A stretch of DNA of 64,000 nucleotides from Colias croceus (Eukaryota > Arthropoda > Insecta > Lepidoptera > Pieridae). Below the pieces are notes generated by a model. It was not told the DNA's origin. It was given only the letters and a program-made list of their open reading frames with translations, and did not search any database. Shown piece after piece: positions 47,201 through 55,700 of this stretch (within the stretch, counting starts at the first letter, position 1; each line of letters begins with the position of its first letter). The position numbers and the translations under genes are program-made. The stretch lies in NCBI RefSeq assembly GCF_905220415.1, contig NC_059548.1:8186501-8250500 (forward strand), given 5' to 3'.

Positions 47201-50115
47201 CGTGGCGTCCCTCACGCAATCCGAGATCCGTGACATCATTCTCGGTATGGAGATATCCGCACCGTCAGCGCAAAGACAGCAAATCGCAGAAATAGAGAAA
47301 CAGAGCAAGGAGCAGAGTCAGCTGACCGCGACCACCACGCGCACGGTCAACAAGCATGGTGACGAGATTATCACGTCCACGACTAGTAACTACGAGTCGC
47401 AGACTTTCAGGTTAGTTTCCTAATATTACTATTGGTATAAAGATATCAGCATAAAGAAAGCAGATAGCGAAAATAGAGAAACAGAGCAAAGAGTAGAGTC
47501 AACTGACGAGATTATCACCTCCATCATTAGTAAACTTATTTCGAAAGAATAGTAAGAAATCTAATGAAATTCGTATATTAAATCTTTTCCTCGTTGTATT
47601 ATTACAGTTCCAAAACGGAATGGCGAGTGCGTGCTATATCCGCGACGAATCTGCATCTGCGTACAAATCACATTTATGTCAGCTCAGATGATATCAAGGA
47701 GAGCGGATACACTTACATTTTACCGAAGAATCTGCTCAAGAAGTTCGTTACAATCTCCGATTTGAGAGCACAGGTAATTTTACATTTTGCAACTATTTGA
47801 ATTGATCAATGTGGTACAAAATATTTTCCTGTTTTGTTTCTTCCTATGTGAAGATGTGTTCGTTTGTTCGTCTTTTCGAAAATCGCAAAGCAGCAATTTT
47901 ATGATATGATTTTTTGTGTTTGGTAAGGCGGCTAGATGGTGACATAGGATACCTTTGATTTTTTTTTTACTGTACGATAGGGCAGCGCTTGATTACGTAG
48001 CCAAGACCGCCAATACATAATATCTTGGCCCAATTAGTTGTCTCTATGATGTTGATACGATATGTTAAAGTATTACGGTCTTACTAATAAAATGTTACCC
48101 ATTCTCTATGCAATGGATTAGTTATTGCAATAACCTGTCTTGTTTTTATGATTGACGTTTCATGTGAGCAAGAGCAGGGCACAGCTATTGTAGAAAATGG
48201 TAGAAATTTATCCATTGTTTAACTTTTTATTAGTGAGGCCGTTAATTATTATGTGTTTGATGTATGTAACAGATCGCGTGCTACCTGTACGGCACGTCGC
48301 CGGCGGACAACCCGCAGGTGCGCGAGGTGCACTGCGCCGTGCTGCCGCCGCAGTGGGGCACGCACCAGAGCGTGCACCTGCCGCGCCACCTGCCCAAGCA
48401 CCCCGCGCTCGCGCACCTGCAGCCGCTCGGCTGGATGCACACGCAGCCCAACGAGCTGCCGCAGCTCTCGCCGCAGGTGCGTACGTGCACGCGCGCAACC
48501 CTGACACGTGCTAACACACGCACGCAATGCTGACACGTGCTAACACACGCACGCAATACTGACACGTGCTAACACACACGCACGCAATACTAACACGTGC
48601 TAACACACACGCACGCAATACTGACACGTGCTAACACACACGCACGCAATACTGACACGTGCAAACACGCACGCAAGACTGGCCCGTGCTAACACACACG
48701 CGCGCAACACTGACACGTGCTAACACACACACGCGCAATACTGACACGTGCTAACACACGCACGCGCAATACTGACACGTGCTAACACACGCACGCAATA
48801 CTGACACGTGCTAACACACACGCACGCAATACTGACACGTGCTAACACACACGCACGCAATACTGACACGTGCTAACACACACGCACGCAATACTGACAC
48901 GTGCTAACACACACGCACGCAATACTGACACGTGCAAACACGCACGCAAGACTGGCACGTGCTAACACACACGCGCGCAACACTGACACGTGCTAACACA
49001 CACACGCGCAATACTGACACGTGCTAACACACACACGCGCAATACTGACACGTGCTAACATAATAACCTGTACACGCGCACCCACTACGTACAAGTATAT
49101 ACGCATTACGCATAAGCATACGCGCACGCGTTCTCGTGTGCTCTCATGCACTCACATACACAAGGCGCCTGTGCGTGCACTTTCACGTGATCCTCATAAT
49201 TCACATTTTCCACTGTTTTATAAAAATTTAGTCTTAGTTTATAATTCAAATGAGGCCAATGATTTTTGCAGACATCACGCCATTGGTATCTTCTTTCAAC
49301 TTTGACTTTTTATTCTCACTTGTTAGCATGAAATAGATTATTTTATAGAGAAAATTGTATTTGATTCTAAAAAATGCGAAATAAAGCATATTTTTTCTAT
49401 TTCTACACAGGACATTACAGCACACGCGAAGATAATGGCCGACAACCCGTCCTGGGACGGAGAGAAGACAATCATAATCACTTGTTCCTTCACGCCCGGT
49501 TCCTGTTCACTCACGGCGTACAAACTAACCCCCAGCGGTTACGAGTGGGGGGTTAAGAATACCGACAGGGGAAACAATCCCAAGGGTTACCTGCCCAGTC
49601 ACTATGAAAAGGTCCAAATGTTGTTGTCGGATCGATTCCTTGGCTACTTCATGGTGCCGTCGCAGGGCAGTTGGAATTACAACTTCATGGGTATGTATAA
49701 AAAATAATAAGTCTTTTTGTTTTGAGATATGCCTTTTTTGTCATTTATAATGTTTGAGCTCAATGTAATATAACTTGTCATTTTCTATTATAGTCTCTCA
49801 AAATAGTAAATCAGTAACATACTACTATTTTAGTTAATTAATTCAATTTTGCAAGTGTCAACATAGAAATTGAAAATTCTGCAATTTTTATATATTAAAG
49901 TTGTCATACCATCACAAGAAGTCGATTGGATTTTAATTAAATATTATTCACCAGGTGTCCGGCACGATCCGAACATGAAGTATGGCGTACAACTGGGCAA
50001 CCCGCGCGAGTTCTACCACGAGGTCCATAGACCGGCTCATTTCATGAACTTTGCGGCTATGGAAGACGCTACAGCACCTGCTATAGCGGCTGATAGAGAG
50101 GATGTGTATGCTTAG
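26240..50115 (+). CDS. Prp8: Pre-mRNA-processing-splicing factor 8 (Prp8), complete
   Basis: Prp8 is the scaffold of the U5 snRNP and of the spliceosome active site. Exons: 26240-26426, 27812-28700, 28812-29062, 29214-29376, 29462-29679, 29865-30091, 30267-30411, 30733-30914, 31125-31331, 31562-31852, 32147-32339, 33253-33440, 34255-34493, 34854-35000, 35289-35439, 35696-35903, 36171-36376, 36960-37150, 39261-39396, 39663-39832, 40448-40595, 41021-41149, 41439-41599, 42369-42560, 42995-43189, 43500-43671, 44030-44143, 44411-44584, 46736-46929, 47195-47410, 47608-47773, 48273-48476, 49411-49690, 49955-50115; 2,364 residues. After an Ala/Pro-rich start, [18 protein letters not shown] begins the conserved body; [20 protein letters not shown] is seen mid-protein; the RNase H-like region (about 1,790-2,010) has [19 protein letters not shown]; the Jab1/MPN-like domain ends with [18 protein letters not shown] and the tail ADREDVYA. 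Nearly every block matches the animal protein closely; exon 32 and the last 20 residues are the divergent parts. Confidence 0.97.
26891..27252 (+). mobile_element. Nested SINE-like elements in Prp8 intron 1
   Basis: The outer element starts actagcttacttcccgcggc, is interrupted at about 26,941, and resumes near 27,122 with actaaaaccttccccttgaa and gcatacaaagggacataggg. The inner one starts actagcggtccgccccggct and ends at ttatatattagat after cggttcagccgttctcgagt. The outer family is that of 17,930 and 23,025. Confidence 0.7.
32365..32535. repeat. GC-rich inserted repeat in Prp8 intron 11
   Basis: A 170-base block much richer in GC than the intron, bounded by T-runs, starting gctattgcatagcttc and ending near ggcatagcatgcaatagc, which are imperfectly inverse. 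I recognise it as repeat-like but cannot name it. The open frames across it on both strands are not supported as genes. Confidence 0.45.
32696..32756 (+). pseudogene. Decayed copy of part of Prp8 exon 11 in intron 11
   Basis: The stretch tgctgtcgttatgggtgaag continuing to ccgacagtcacgcagtcctcgc aligns with exon 11 at about 32,262-32,320 (tgttgccgccgtgggtgaag, then ccggcggacaccgagccctcgc). About two thirds of positions agree, most differences are C-to-T or G-to-A type, and the ten-base core gggtgaagcc is intact. It is not flanked by usable splice sites that keep frame. Confidence 0.6.
33000..33160 (-). repeat. Fragment of the 'cttggccggtttt' repeat family in Prp8 intron 11
   Basis: On the minus strand the segment reads agaatcttgaaatttggtac then gaagcaacgtcttatagcac, matching 58,400-58,440. 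It is a truncated internal piece of that family. Confidence 0.6.
33633..33756 (+). repeat. Repeat 'gatgaaccgcgtaggggtcc', copy 1 (Prp8 intron 12)
   Basis: Shares gatgaaccgcgtaggggtcc, tgaaaccagaga, tccctgtgctctgggg and an end at cgctatctgat with 39,068-39,187 in intron 18. The middle differs. Upstream (33,530) is a gcttcgcccgggtt patch of SINE type, so the unit may be part of a longer element. Family unknown to me. Confidence 0.6.
36383..36628. mobile_element. MITE with AACCGACTTY termini inserted beside a Prp8 splice donor
   Basis: Exon 17 ends at 36,376 and the element begins at 36,383, only six bases into the intron (gtaata then aaccgacttt). It ends gaagtcggttgtttttaac. It is about 95% alike, by eye, to 5,456-5,719 apart from the poly-T length. 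The donor keeps gtaata but the bases beyond it are element-derived. Confidence 0.85.
37274..37494. mobile_element. 221-bp MITE with about 48-bp near-perfect inverted ends, TA flanked
   Basis: Begins ggccgggagatactgacaca then aaatttcgggtcatttgtaa; ends with the inverse, ttacaaatgacccgaaattt then tgtgtcagtatctcccggcc. TA lies on both sides (37,272-37,273 and 37,495-37,496). Near-identity of the arms suggests recent arrival. Located in Prp8 intron 18. Confidence 0.85.
37772..38517. mobile_element. 746-bp inverted-repeat element in Prp8 intron 18
   Basis: Left attatacccggcgcggcctaa then gatgatccctatgaca; right end, inverted, attatacctggcgcggccta then agatgatccctatgaca. Arms of about 38 bases differ at one or two positions. 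No open frame of useful length, so non-autonomous. Flanking bases do not give a clear duplication. Confidence 0.8.
39068..39187 (+). repeat. Repeat 'gatgaaccgcgtaggggtcc', copy 2 (Prp8 intron 18)
   Basis: Second copy of the unit at 33,633-33,756, 5.4 kb away in the same orientation. It ends about 75 bases before the acceptor of exon 19. Confidence 0.6.
39876..40113 (+). mobile_element. SINE-like element in Prp8 intron 20
   Basis: Runs from cacccgcggcatcgctcgcg through gtcaaagaaaaacccgcata, aagtagcctatgtcctttct, tatcaaaatatctctgtacc and a (caga)n run to ataatattagtatggat. The same order occurs at 41,618-42,101. The motif set is that of a SINE family widespread in butterflies and moths (Metulj-like; the name is from memory and unverified). 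It starts about 45 bases after the exon 20 donor. Confidence 0.75.
40688..40876 (+). repeat. Two-copy tandem repeat in Prp8 intron 21
   Basis: A segment beginning tcaatatgactcaaatagaa then ggttggtt at 40,688 recurs at 40,817, with aataggtgctaaagattt against aacaggtgctaaaaattt further on. Unit length about 129 bases, of which roughly 60 are clearly conserved. Confidence 0.75.
41618..42101 (+). mobile_element. SINE-like element in Prp8 intron 23, split by a nested MITE
   Basis: Same family as 39,876-40,113. It is interrupted between cattggttcagtagt-type sequence (41,790) and taggcgtgattgagtaacag (42,038). The insert, about 41,791-42,032, has inverted ends tacagtacgcgtcacgtaaa and, inverted, tacaggtcgcgtaaagtaaa, each followed by aagaa-gctg. 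The outer copy still ends at a tatggat-like tail. Confidence 0.75.
42585..42655 (+). pseudogene. Decayed copy of part of Prp8 exon 24 in intron 24
   Basis: The segment acagaaaaactggctcgata then tcaaactgcgttagggagac and tacgactcacacaacattg matches exon 24 at 42,392-42,452 (acagaagtactggctcgaca, tccaattacgttggggagac, tacgactcgcacgacattg). It starts 25 bases after the donor. About 80% of positions agree by eye. Read in the exon's frame it meets a TAG where exon 24 has TGG. Confidence 0.85.
43718..43770. repeat. Short hairpin related to the tgaagtgaaacttc repeats
   Basis: Reads gaagtgaaacttctttggca and then, after a 13-base centre, ctaaagaagtttcgcttc, an almost perfect inverted repeat. Tips match the repeats at 4,692 and 13,778, so it may be an internally deleted member. 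Confidence 0.6.
44813..46434 (+). mobile_element. Tc1-type DNA transposon in Prp8 intron 28
   Basis: Inverted ends start a/cactcggcgtcacaaaaa followed by tcgcacctct, flanked by TA on both sides (44,811-44,812 and 46,435-46,436). Length is 1,622 bp. It holds one transposase frame in the middle, in the same direction as Prp8. Both ends and almost the whole frame survive, so this is a recent copy, disabled by at least one stop codon. The repeat ends also lie in the intron, so normal splicing removes it. Confidence 0.93.
45147..46187 (+). pseudogene. Tc1-type DD34E transposase with one in-frame stop
   Basis: A cut-and-paste transposase, 347 codons including the final stop. An N-terminal paired-like DNA-binding region starts [18 protein letters not shown] and includes [20 protein letters not shown]. 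Codon 40 (45,264-45,266) is TAA; reading continues in frame for another 307 residues. The catalytic triad is visible: Asp in [10 protein letters not shown], Asp in [11 protein letters not shown] and Glu in [16 protein letters not shown], with 34 residues between the last two. Family length is about 340 residues, so nothing else is missing. The downstream Met at 45,456 would give only the catalytic part. The element is probably immobile without a helper. Confidence 0.93.
47435..47534 (+). pseudogene. Decayed copy of part of Prp8 exon 30 in intron 30
   Basis: The segment aaatagagaaacagagcaaa then gagtagagtcaactgac and gagattatcacctccat matches exon 30 (47,290-47,380: aaatagagaaacagagcaag, gagcagagtcagctgac, gagattatcacgtccac). 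The copy lacks about 37 bases that encode [10 protein letters not shown] in the exon. It starts 25 bases after the exon 30 donor. Confidence 0.88.
48500..49065. repeat. Minisatellite of about 31-bp units with CACGTG, 19 copies
   Basis: The unit is ctgacacgtgctaacacaca followed by cgcacgcaata. I count 19 units by eye; 18 contain the palindrome CACGTG and one reads CCCGTG. Units vary by AC dinucleotide number and a few substitutions. A distinctive two-unit block with gcaaacacgcacgcaagact occurs at 48,661 and 48,934, so a multi-unit segment was itself duplicated. The array starts about 25 bases after the Prp8 exon 32 donor (48,477), and decays to other CA-rich sequence up to about 49,170. Confidence 0.95.
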
Positions 50116-50125
50116 CAGTAGGGTT

Positions 50126-50212
50126 ATCTGTTAAAATGGTCGATAAGAAAGAATATCTGTTAAAATGGTCGATAAGAAAGAATATCTGTTAAAATGGTCG
50201 ATAAGAAAGAAA
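50126..50212 (+). repeat. Three perfect 29-bp tandem units in the Prp8 3' UTR
   Basis: The unit atctgttaaaatggtcgata followed by agaaagaat is repeated three times with no mismatch until the last bases, beginning 10 bases after the stop codon. Confidence 0.95.
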
Positions 50213-50399
50213 GATAGGACAATATCACTTTCTAAGGGTGCTTTTCCATCAGAGACGTGCGAGGATGCGTTGCGAGGGAATGTATTTTTAAAGGTCCAAT
50301 AGTATCGCTTCCAGTAGAGCTGTGCTGACCGAGGCGAGGTAAATAAAGCGACAGGATTGGCTCTTTAAAAAGACATCCCTCGCTACGCATCTTTGGTGG

Positions 50400-50525
50400 A
50401 AACGCAGCCTTATGCTGATAGAGAGGATAACTACCAAGATTGTCAGTCGACTATTGTTCTGTCTTTTCTTTCGGCGGATAGAGAACGGATGTGGAGGAGT
50501 ACTAATAGGGTTGTCAGTTTTCCGT
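50400..50525 (+). pseudogene. Two decayed copies of the Prp8 stop-codon region in the 3' UTR
   Basis: tgctgatagagaggataact (50,414) and ggcggatagagaacggatgt then ggaggagtactaatagggtt (50,473) resemble the end of exon 34 and start of the UTR (gcggctgatagagaggatgt, gtatgcttagcagtagggtt at about 50,083-50,125). The matches are short, 15-40 bases, but in the same order and strand. Confidence 0.6.
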
Positions 50526-50664
50526 TTTGATTAGGGTCGTTAAACGAAGATATGGTATACGCGTAGATACATGCTCAAAACCTCGTATGATAGTTATGCT
50601 ACAGAGTCTAATATACATTTGTGATAGAATTTAAAGGCATTGAAATTGTAAGTTCACATTAATT

Positions 50665-51105
50665 ATGTGAACTTGTTAATAAATAGTAACACAGCATCTC
50701 TACAAATCAAGTAATATAATATTAAAAACACAAGAGTAAATAAATAGTACAGAGACGAAGGTTCTTAAAACCACAACCCGTTATTTACCATAAAATACTC
50801 GTACAAATTTGATATCAAGGCAGGCTATAAATAAAAATATTTACCAAACGTTTTGTTTCATTTGTGACAACCCTACCAAAATAGGTATGAAATTTGCACG
50901 TTCCTATGAAGCTTTGTCTCTGTATAGTTTATCTACTCATCTGGTAAAAATACAGGGCTTTGAAGATTATTATAGCCCTTTGTTCAATAGCTAGATTGGT
51001 AAGAAAGTATTGTATTTTCTTTTAACGACATCTATGATTGTTTGATATAATTTGAATTGAAAACTGTATATAATATAAGAATCTTGATAAGAATAAATAA
51101 ACTTT
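50665..51105 (+). terminator. Candidate Prp8 polyadenylation signals
   Basis: AATAAA occurs at several places downstream of the stop (for example near 50,676, 50,738 and 51,090-51,100, the last in agaataaataaactttc followed by a T-rich stretch). I cannot tell which is used. Confidence 0.35.
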
Positions 51106-51289
51106 CTTAAATTGTGCTTTTGTCTTTTATTTACCATCAATATTATTTTATTACTGGAATGTTCTCCATTGAAGATGCATTTTTGCATAAATTAAGTCTT
51201 GGGAACTGCCTTTTGCACCCCTATGAAACATTATTCTGTAGGTTTTAATAGACATAATATCTCTTTACTCCAAATGCTTAGGTATAGCC

Positions 51290-51760
51290 TTAGATTACAA
51301 GTCTATAGCTATTAAACATAATGCTAAACTGTAAATTTGTTTGTCTGTCTGTGCAGACATAACCGAAGCCTGAAGCTTTTTAAAAAATTTATGGAATTTC
51401 ACTTGTATCAATACAAGGTATAGGACCACTAGGACAAAATTCACAAACGAATTCGAGGGCACCACACCTTGTAAAGTGTTCGATTTTCGAGTTAAATAAT
51501 ATACACACGGCTGCTGCTCGCCAGTTCTCTTCGCTTGAACTCGTGTTGACACGCTGCCGCGTGTCTAGATCCTACTATAATAAAATAAATGCGAGTTTGT
51601 GAGGATGGATCTCAGGGATGGATGGATATTTGTTACTTTTATGCAAATACTACTGAACCGATTACAGTGACATTTGGTGTGTAGGTAGATGAAGGCCCAG
51701 ACTAATACATAGGCCTTGACATAGGCTATTGATTGACTAGGTACCTATTCGTTTCCACAT
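51290..51760. repeat. Repeat fragments between Prp8 and the OB-fold gene
   Basis: A piece at 51,330-51,560 contains ttgtttgtctgtctgtgcag and caaggtataggaccactag; a second at 51,575-51,740 contains ataaaataaatgcgagtttg, atggatggatatttgttact and aaatactactgaaccgatta, of the kind seen in moth SINEs. No gene seen in 50,526-52,089. Confidence 0.5.
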
Positions 51761-52089
51761 GAACGAATGTAAATACAGTTCGCGTAAAAGTAAAAAATAA
51801 AAATTAATATATTAGAGCAACATCATATTGACAAGTAGAGTTTAAAATAGTAATATATTCTGTGATGAAAAGTGACATTTGGTGACATTTATTGCTCTGA
51901 AGGTGACATCCTGTGGTGACATCTGACACTTCAATATTTCAATTTTCATTGACATTCGATTGAAATCGAATTGAATGCCGGTATTTGAATTTCAACCTGT
52001 AATTTCAACATTTCAACGCAATAAAACAGCCGATATTTGTACAAAACTATTCAGTTTTTGTGTTATCTTATTTATTTTTGATATTAACA

Positions 52090-52500
52090 ATGGATCACGA
52101 TGATTTTGAGGACAGTGAATTCCCCGACAACGACGAGTATGTACCGTATGTGAGAACCACAACACTTGATTCCAAGTCAAAAGGCGCGAAAGTTAGCTTG
52201 TGGGGAAAAGTTACAAAGGTATCTGCTAATGATGGATTCTATGTGAAAACTGGTAATGACCAAGAGATCCTTATAAAATTGAACAAGCCGTTGAGTGAAC
52301 CGCTTGAAGGTTGGTACGAAATTCATGGTGTTTATCAAGGGAACTGTATCTTGTGCGACGAATACATACACTTTTCTGAAGAAATGACCAAAAATATCGA
52401 TGTTGAGGGTTATACGAATTTGGCTTCTCTTTTGATGGCTCTTGATGATCCATGGAACTTAGGGGAAGGAGGAATGGATGGTGTAAAACCTATGGAATGA
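52090..52500 (+). CDS. RPA3: Replication protein A 14-kDa-subunit-like OB-fold protein
   Basis: RPA3 is the smallest subunit of the trimer that coats single-stranded DNA in replication and repair. This intronless frame encodes 136 residues from a Met in a good context (aacaATGg); an upstream in-frame Met at 52,060 adds only a hydrophobic leader and is less likely. An acidic start (DHDDFEDSEFPDNDE) precedes an OB-fold pattern: VSLWGKVTKVSANDGFYVKT, EILIKLNKPL, GWYEIHGVY and CILCDEYIHFSE, followed by a helix-like NLASLLMALDDPWNLG. The strand order, the CxxCxxYIxF-like turn and the C-terminal 'P...LG' fit RPA3, though identity is low and other OB-fold proteins are possible. AATAAA lies near 52,528. 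The tail-to-tail gap to DRC2 is 211 bp. Confidence 0.65.
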   Translation: MDHDDFEDSEFPDNDEYVPYVRTTTLDSKSKGAKVSLWGKVTKVSANDGFYVKTGNDQEILIKLNKPLSEPLEGWYEIHGVYQGNCILCDEYIHFSEEMTKNIDVEGYTNLASLLMALDDPWNLGEGGMDGVKPME

Positions 52501-52711
52501 ACAAGTGCCTTTTGTAAATAGTATTAAATAAAACGTATTTTTCTGTTCTTTAGTTCATTTTATTTAAAGATAAGTTTCAAATATAGAAATTACAAACATT
52601 TACTCCTATATTATTATTCCTAATCATCCAATTGGATTTATTACAGTATAAAATAGTATCAAAATTAGATTATAAATAGTTATATTTTGCTGTTACAGTT
52701 TTTATACTATT

Positions 52712-55700
52712 TTACCAACAATTCACACGAGGGTATGAACGAACCACTCCAATTTCTTTATTTCTTTTCTTCTCTAATTGGAGCCGCTTCTCATGTATAA
52801 CTGCATTTGATAATGCTCCTTCAATACATGTTACTGGACGGTTTCTGTAAAAAATTGTGCAATTTAATAATATTATGCTCTATATAGTTACAAACAAGAT
52901 ATATCAGGTATAAGTTGATGCTTTATATTAATGTTAATGAATACGACATTTTAGACAATTTTAACTAACTAGTAAAAGGGACTCGCTTTGTTTTGTATAT
53001 TAATGAATATCTATCTAAAGAATTATAGGTAATATAAACATGTCATAATTTTTTATGTAACTGTAAAATAAATACATGAACAAATTTATGAAATAATTAT
53101 TATATCAAGTCAAACATTTAATTCATTTATGTGTATTTAAAATTTTAATGAAACTGTTACATTAAAGTACTTACATTTTTGGCACAAATTCATTTGTCTC
53201 TGAGGGTAGTTTGGTAGTTTGTGGTCGCATCTTTCCATCATTTAAGGCTAAGTCTGTGAGATATTTCTTAATGTACTGCTTTAATTGAATATTTTCCTTA
53301 GCAAGTTTGTTTTTTTCAGTTCTGAGACAAATAGTCTGGACTTGGGCTCTATTTACTTTCAACAGGAACTTATCCATTTTACTGTACTCCTTGCATTCAT
53401 TCTAGAATAAGTGATAGAATTAAAGGCATATCTATTGATATTAGATGATGATGTTGTTTATTCAGGTTTAAACCAAATTTACTAAATTTATCCAAATCGA
53501 TTCAGCTGTTTTTGGGTGACTGAAGAACAAGCTTGTTCTTAGAAATGTGATGCCCTATTATAAGGATTGTAATCATCAAATGACATTATTTTTACTTACT
53601 TTATAGATGACCACTTGAACTATAAACTATGTTAATGAAAATAGGGAGGAAAATAAATTTTTTGAAATAAAAATAATGAGTGACCATCATTTTTGCATCA
53701 GGCAACTTAAAAAAATATATTTTAAATTTTAGAGAAGTAACGGCATTTTCGAGGTATCTTACTATCATAGCAGCGTCAAGGTTTTCGAAGTCTTGTGGAA
53801 GTTCATCATCCTCCATTTCTTTCAGTATTTTATCATTATCATGTTCGTATTTGCTACATATTTGAGCCATCTGATTTATCTTTTGCAATTTCGTAAGAAT
53901 ATTTTCTAGATACTGAAATAAATAACATTACTTATGCATCATCATAATAATATGTATTGGCTATTTTAGATACGCATTTTGCAAGTTATCCATTTTTGGA
54001 GCCGTTTTTTGAATTCAGTCAATGGCCTTAACCAGTGTACCCTTGCTCTTTTGTGCGAGCAATTTGTGTATGAAGTTACGTAGGTACTAGGTAGTAACTA
54101 ATACAATCTGTGGTATGAAGTGTAGATAGTTTTCCGCCTCATAAATATTAGAGGCAACGATTACTTATTATTAATACAAATAAGTTATAACATAAAGTTC
54201 GCCCTTAATTAATAGCCAGTAAAAACTAAGTGGAAGGTAAAATTCTACTTTTCACACTACCTTTTTAGCGCCTTGACTAGCGTCAACCATTACAGCTAAG
54301 TCCTCATCTTCTCTCCGTCTATTCGACTTACTGTCTTTCTTCATTTGCCAGTATCTCTTAGCTAAGTCTTCTTTGTGACTGTTCATACGTTTTATTTTAT
54401 AGTTCATCAGATTTGTCATCTTCATCCATTCCTTTTGTAAAGTTATTAGCATTTCCTGTTAATTTAAATAAATAGTAAAAGATATTATCATTGCATTGAG
54501 CTGGGACTTTGTTGTTCAACTTTTGAATTAACTATGTTGTGTTGATCAAATTAGCCGTGGTTCAGTAGTTGGCGCATGAGAGCAAAACCTAGAGGTCATT
54601 AATTGTATGATTCTTATTAGAAAGCAATAGGATGCATAGCATTTTACTAATATATACCTACTTAAATATATTTTTTCAGTTAAGGAACATAGCCAAATAA
54701 TCAGTATTGCGTAGTTTACAAATTTTACATTTAATTACCGAGGCCTGTTGTATTTGCATGTCATTTCTCGCGATATCTCGCTGATAGAAGTCATCTTTTT
54801 CTTGCAGAGACTGATAGTGGCTCATTATAGGATTGTGCTGTTCCAAATAATTGTTGTACAAGTCACGAAGTTTGCCCCAGTACATATCTATCTCAAGTTG
54901 TTTTGGCCGACAGAGCTGTCGCATTTCATCTTCGTGCTAGAAGAAAATTACTTTTTTAGTCACCTAAATAAGTAATAATATCATTTGGAAAAGTAGGTAT
55001 CCCAGTTTCCATAAAGCTTGGTGAAAAAAAACTTCAGTCCTGAGTAAAATATGTACATAGGTATCTAAGTAGTTACTTGTATATTTTACCCCATCATATT
55101 TTAACACGCTTTTTTATACTGAGCCCGCCTTTATAAACGTTATAGCATCGATTATAAATGTTATAGCAAAGAAAAACCTAATTATATACCTAGGTATCAC
55201 TGTATTATATCTATTTATTTAAGAGATACAGGTATTAAAATACGATGTAAGTAGGTACATAGGATTGTGACCCAAAACAGGTAGATACCAAATATATCCA
55301 TTTTCAATTAGTCTCACTTAAAACTTCCTGTGATTAGTCCGTCAGAAGTTTCCGCCGCATCAGCTGTCTGACAGCTATGGTATTCAGGCCATGTTTAACA
55401 AATGCCTAAAATTCTTTCGATTGTTAGTTTTTTCATTAGTTATTAAAGCTACATTGTCAAATTTTCTAGTAGATAATCATTGAAAACTTGGAAATTCATA
55501 TTATTTTGGTTTTGGATAACTAAGTAGGTAGGTACCTTGTAGGTACAACCTTTTTGAGTATACAATGCAGTAATAATTTTCTATCGTACCGTGCTTTATT
55601 GAGATCTTATCTTAATAGGTTCATAACTACTTGGTTTTATACCTAATTCAATCAATTAAGTGTAGATACCTAACTACTTATTCTATCACTCTTGTAACTA

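Noticed and set aside
48208..48565. Several overlapping open frames on both strands rich in Ala, Arg or Cys
   Set aside because: They are shadows of the GC-rich Prp8 exon 32 and the start of the minisatellite; GC-rich DNA has few stop codons.
50400..50525. Alternative terminal exon for Prp8
   Set aside because: The copies resemble the end of exon 34 but contain no acceptor that restores the frame and the true stop is conserved.
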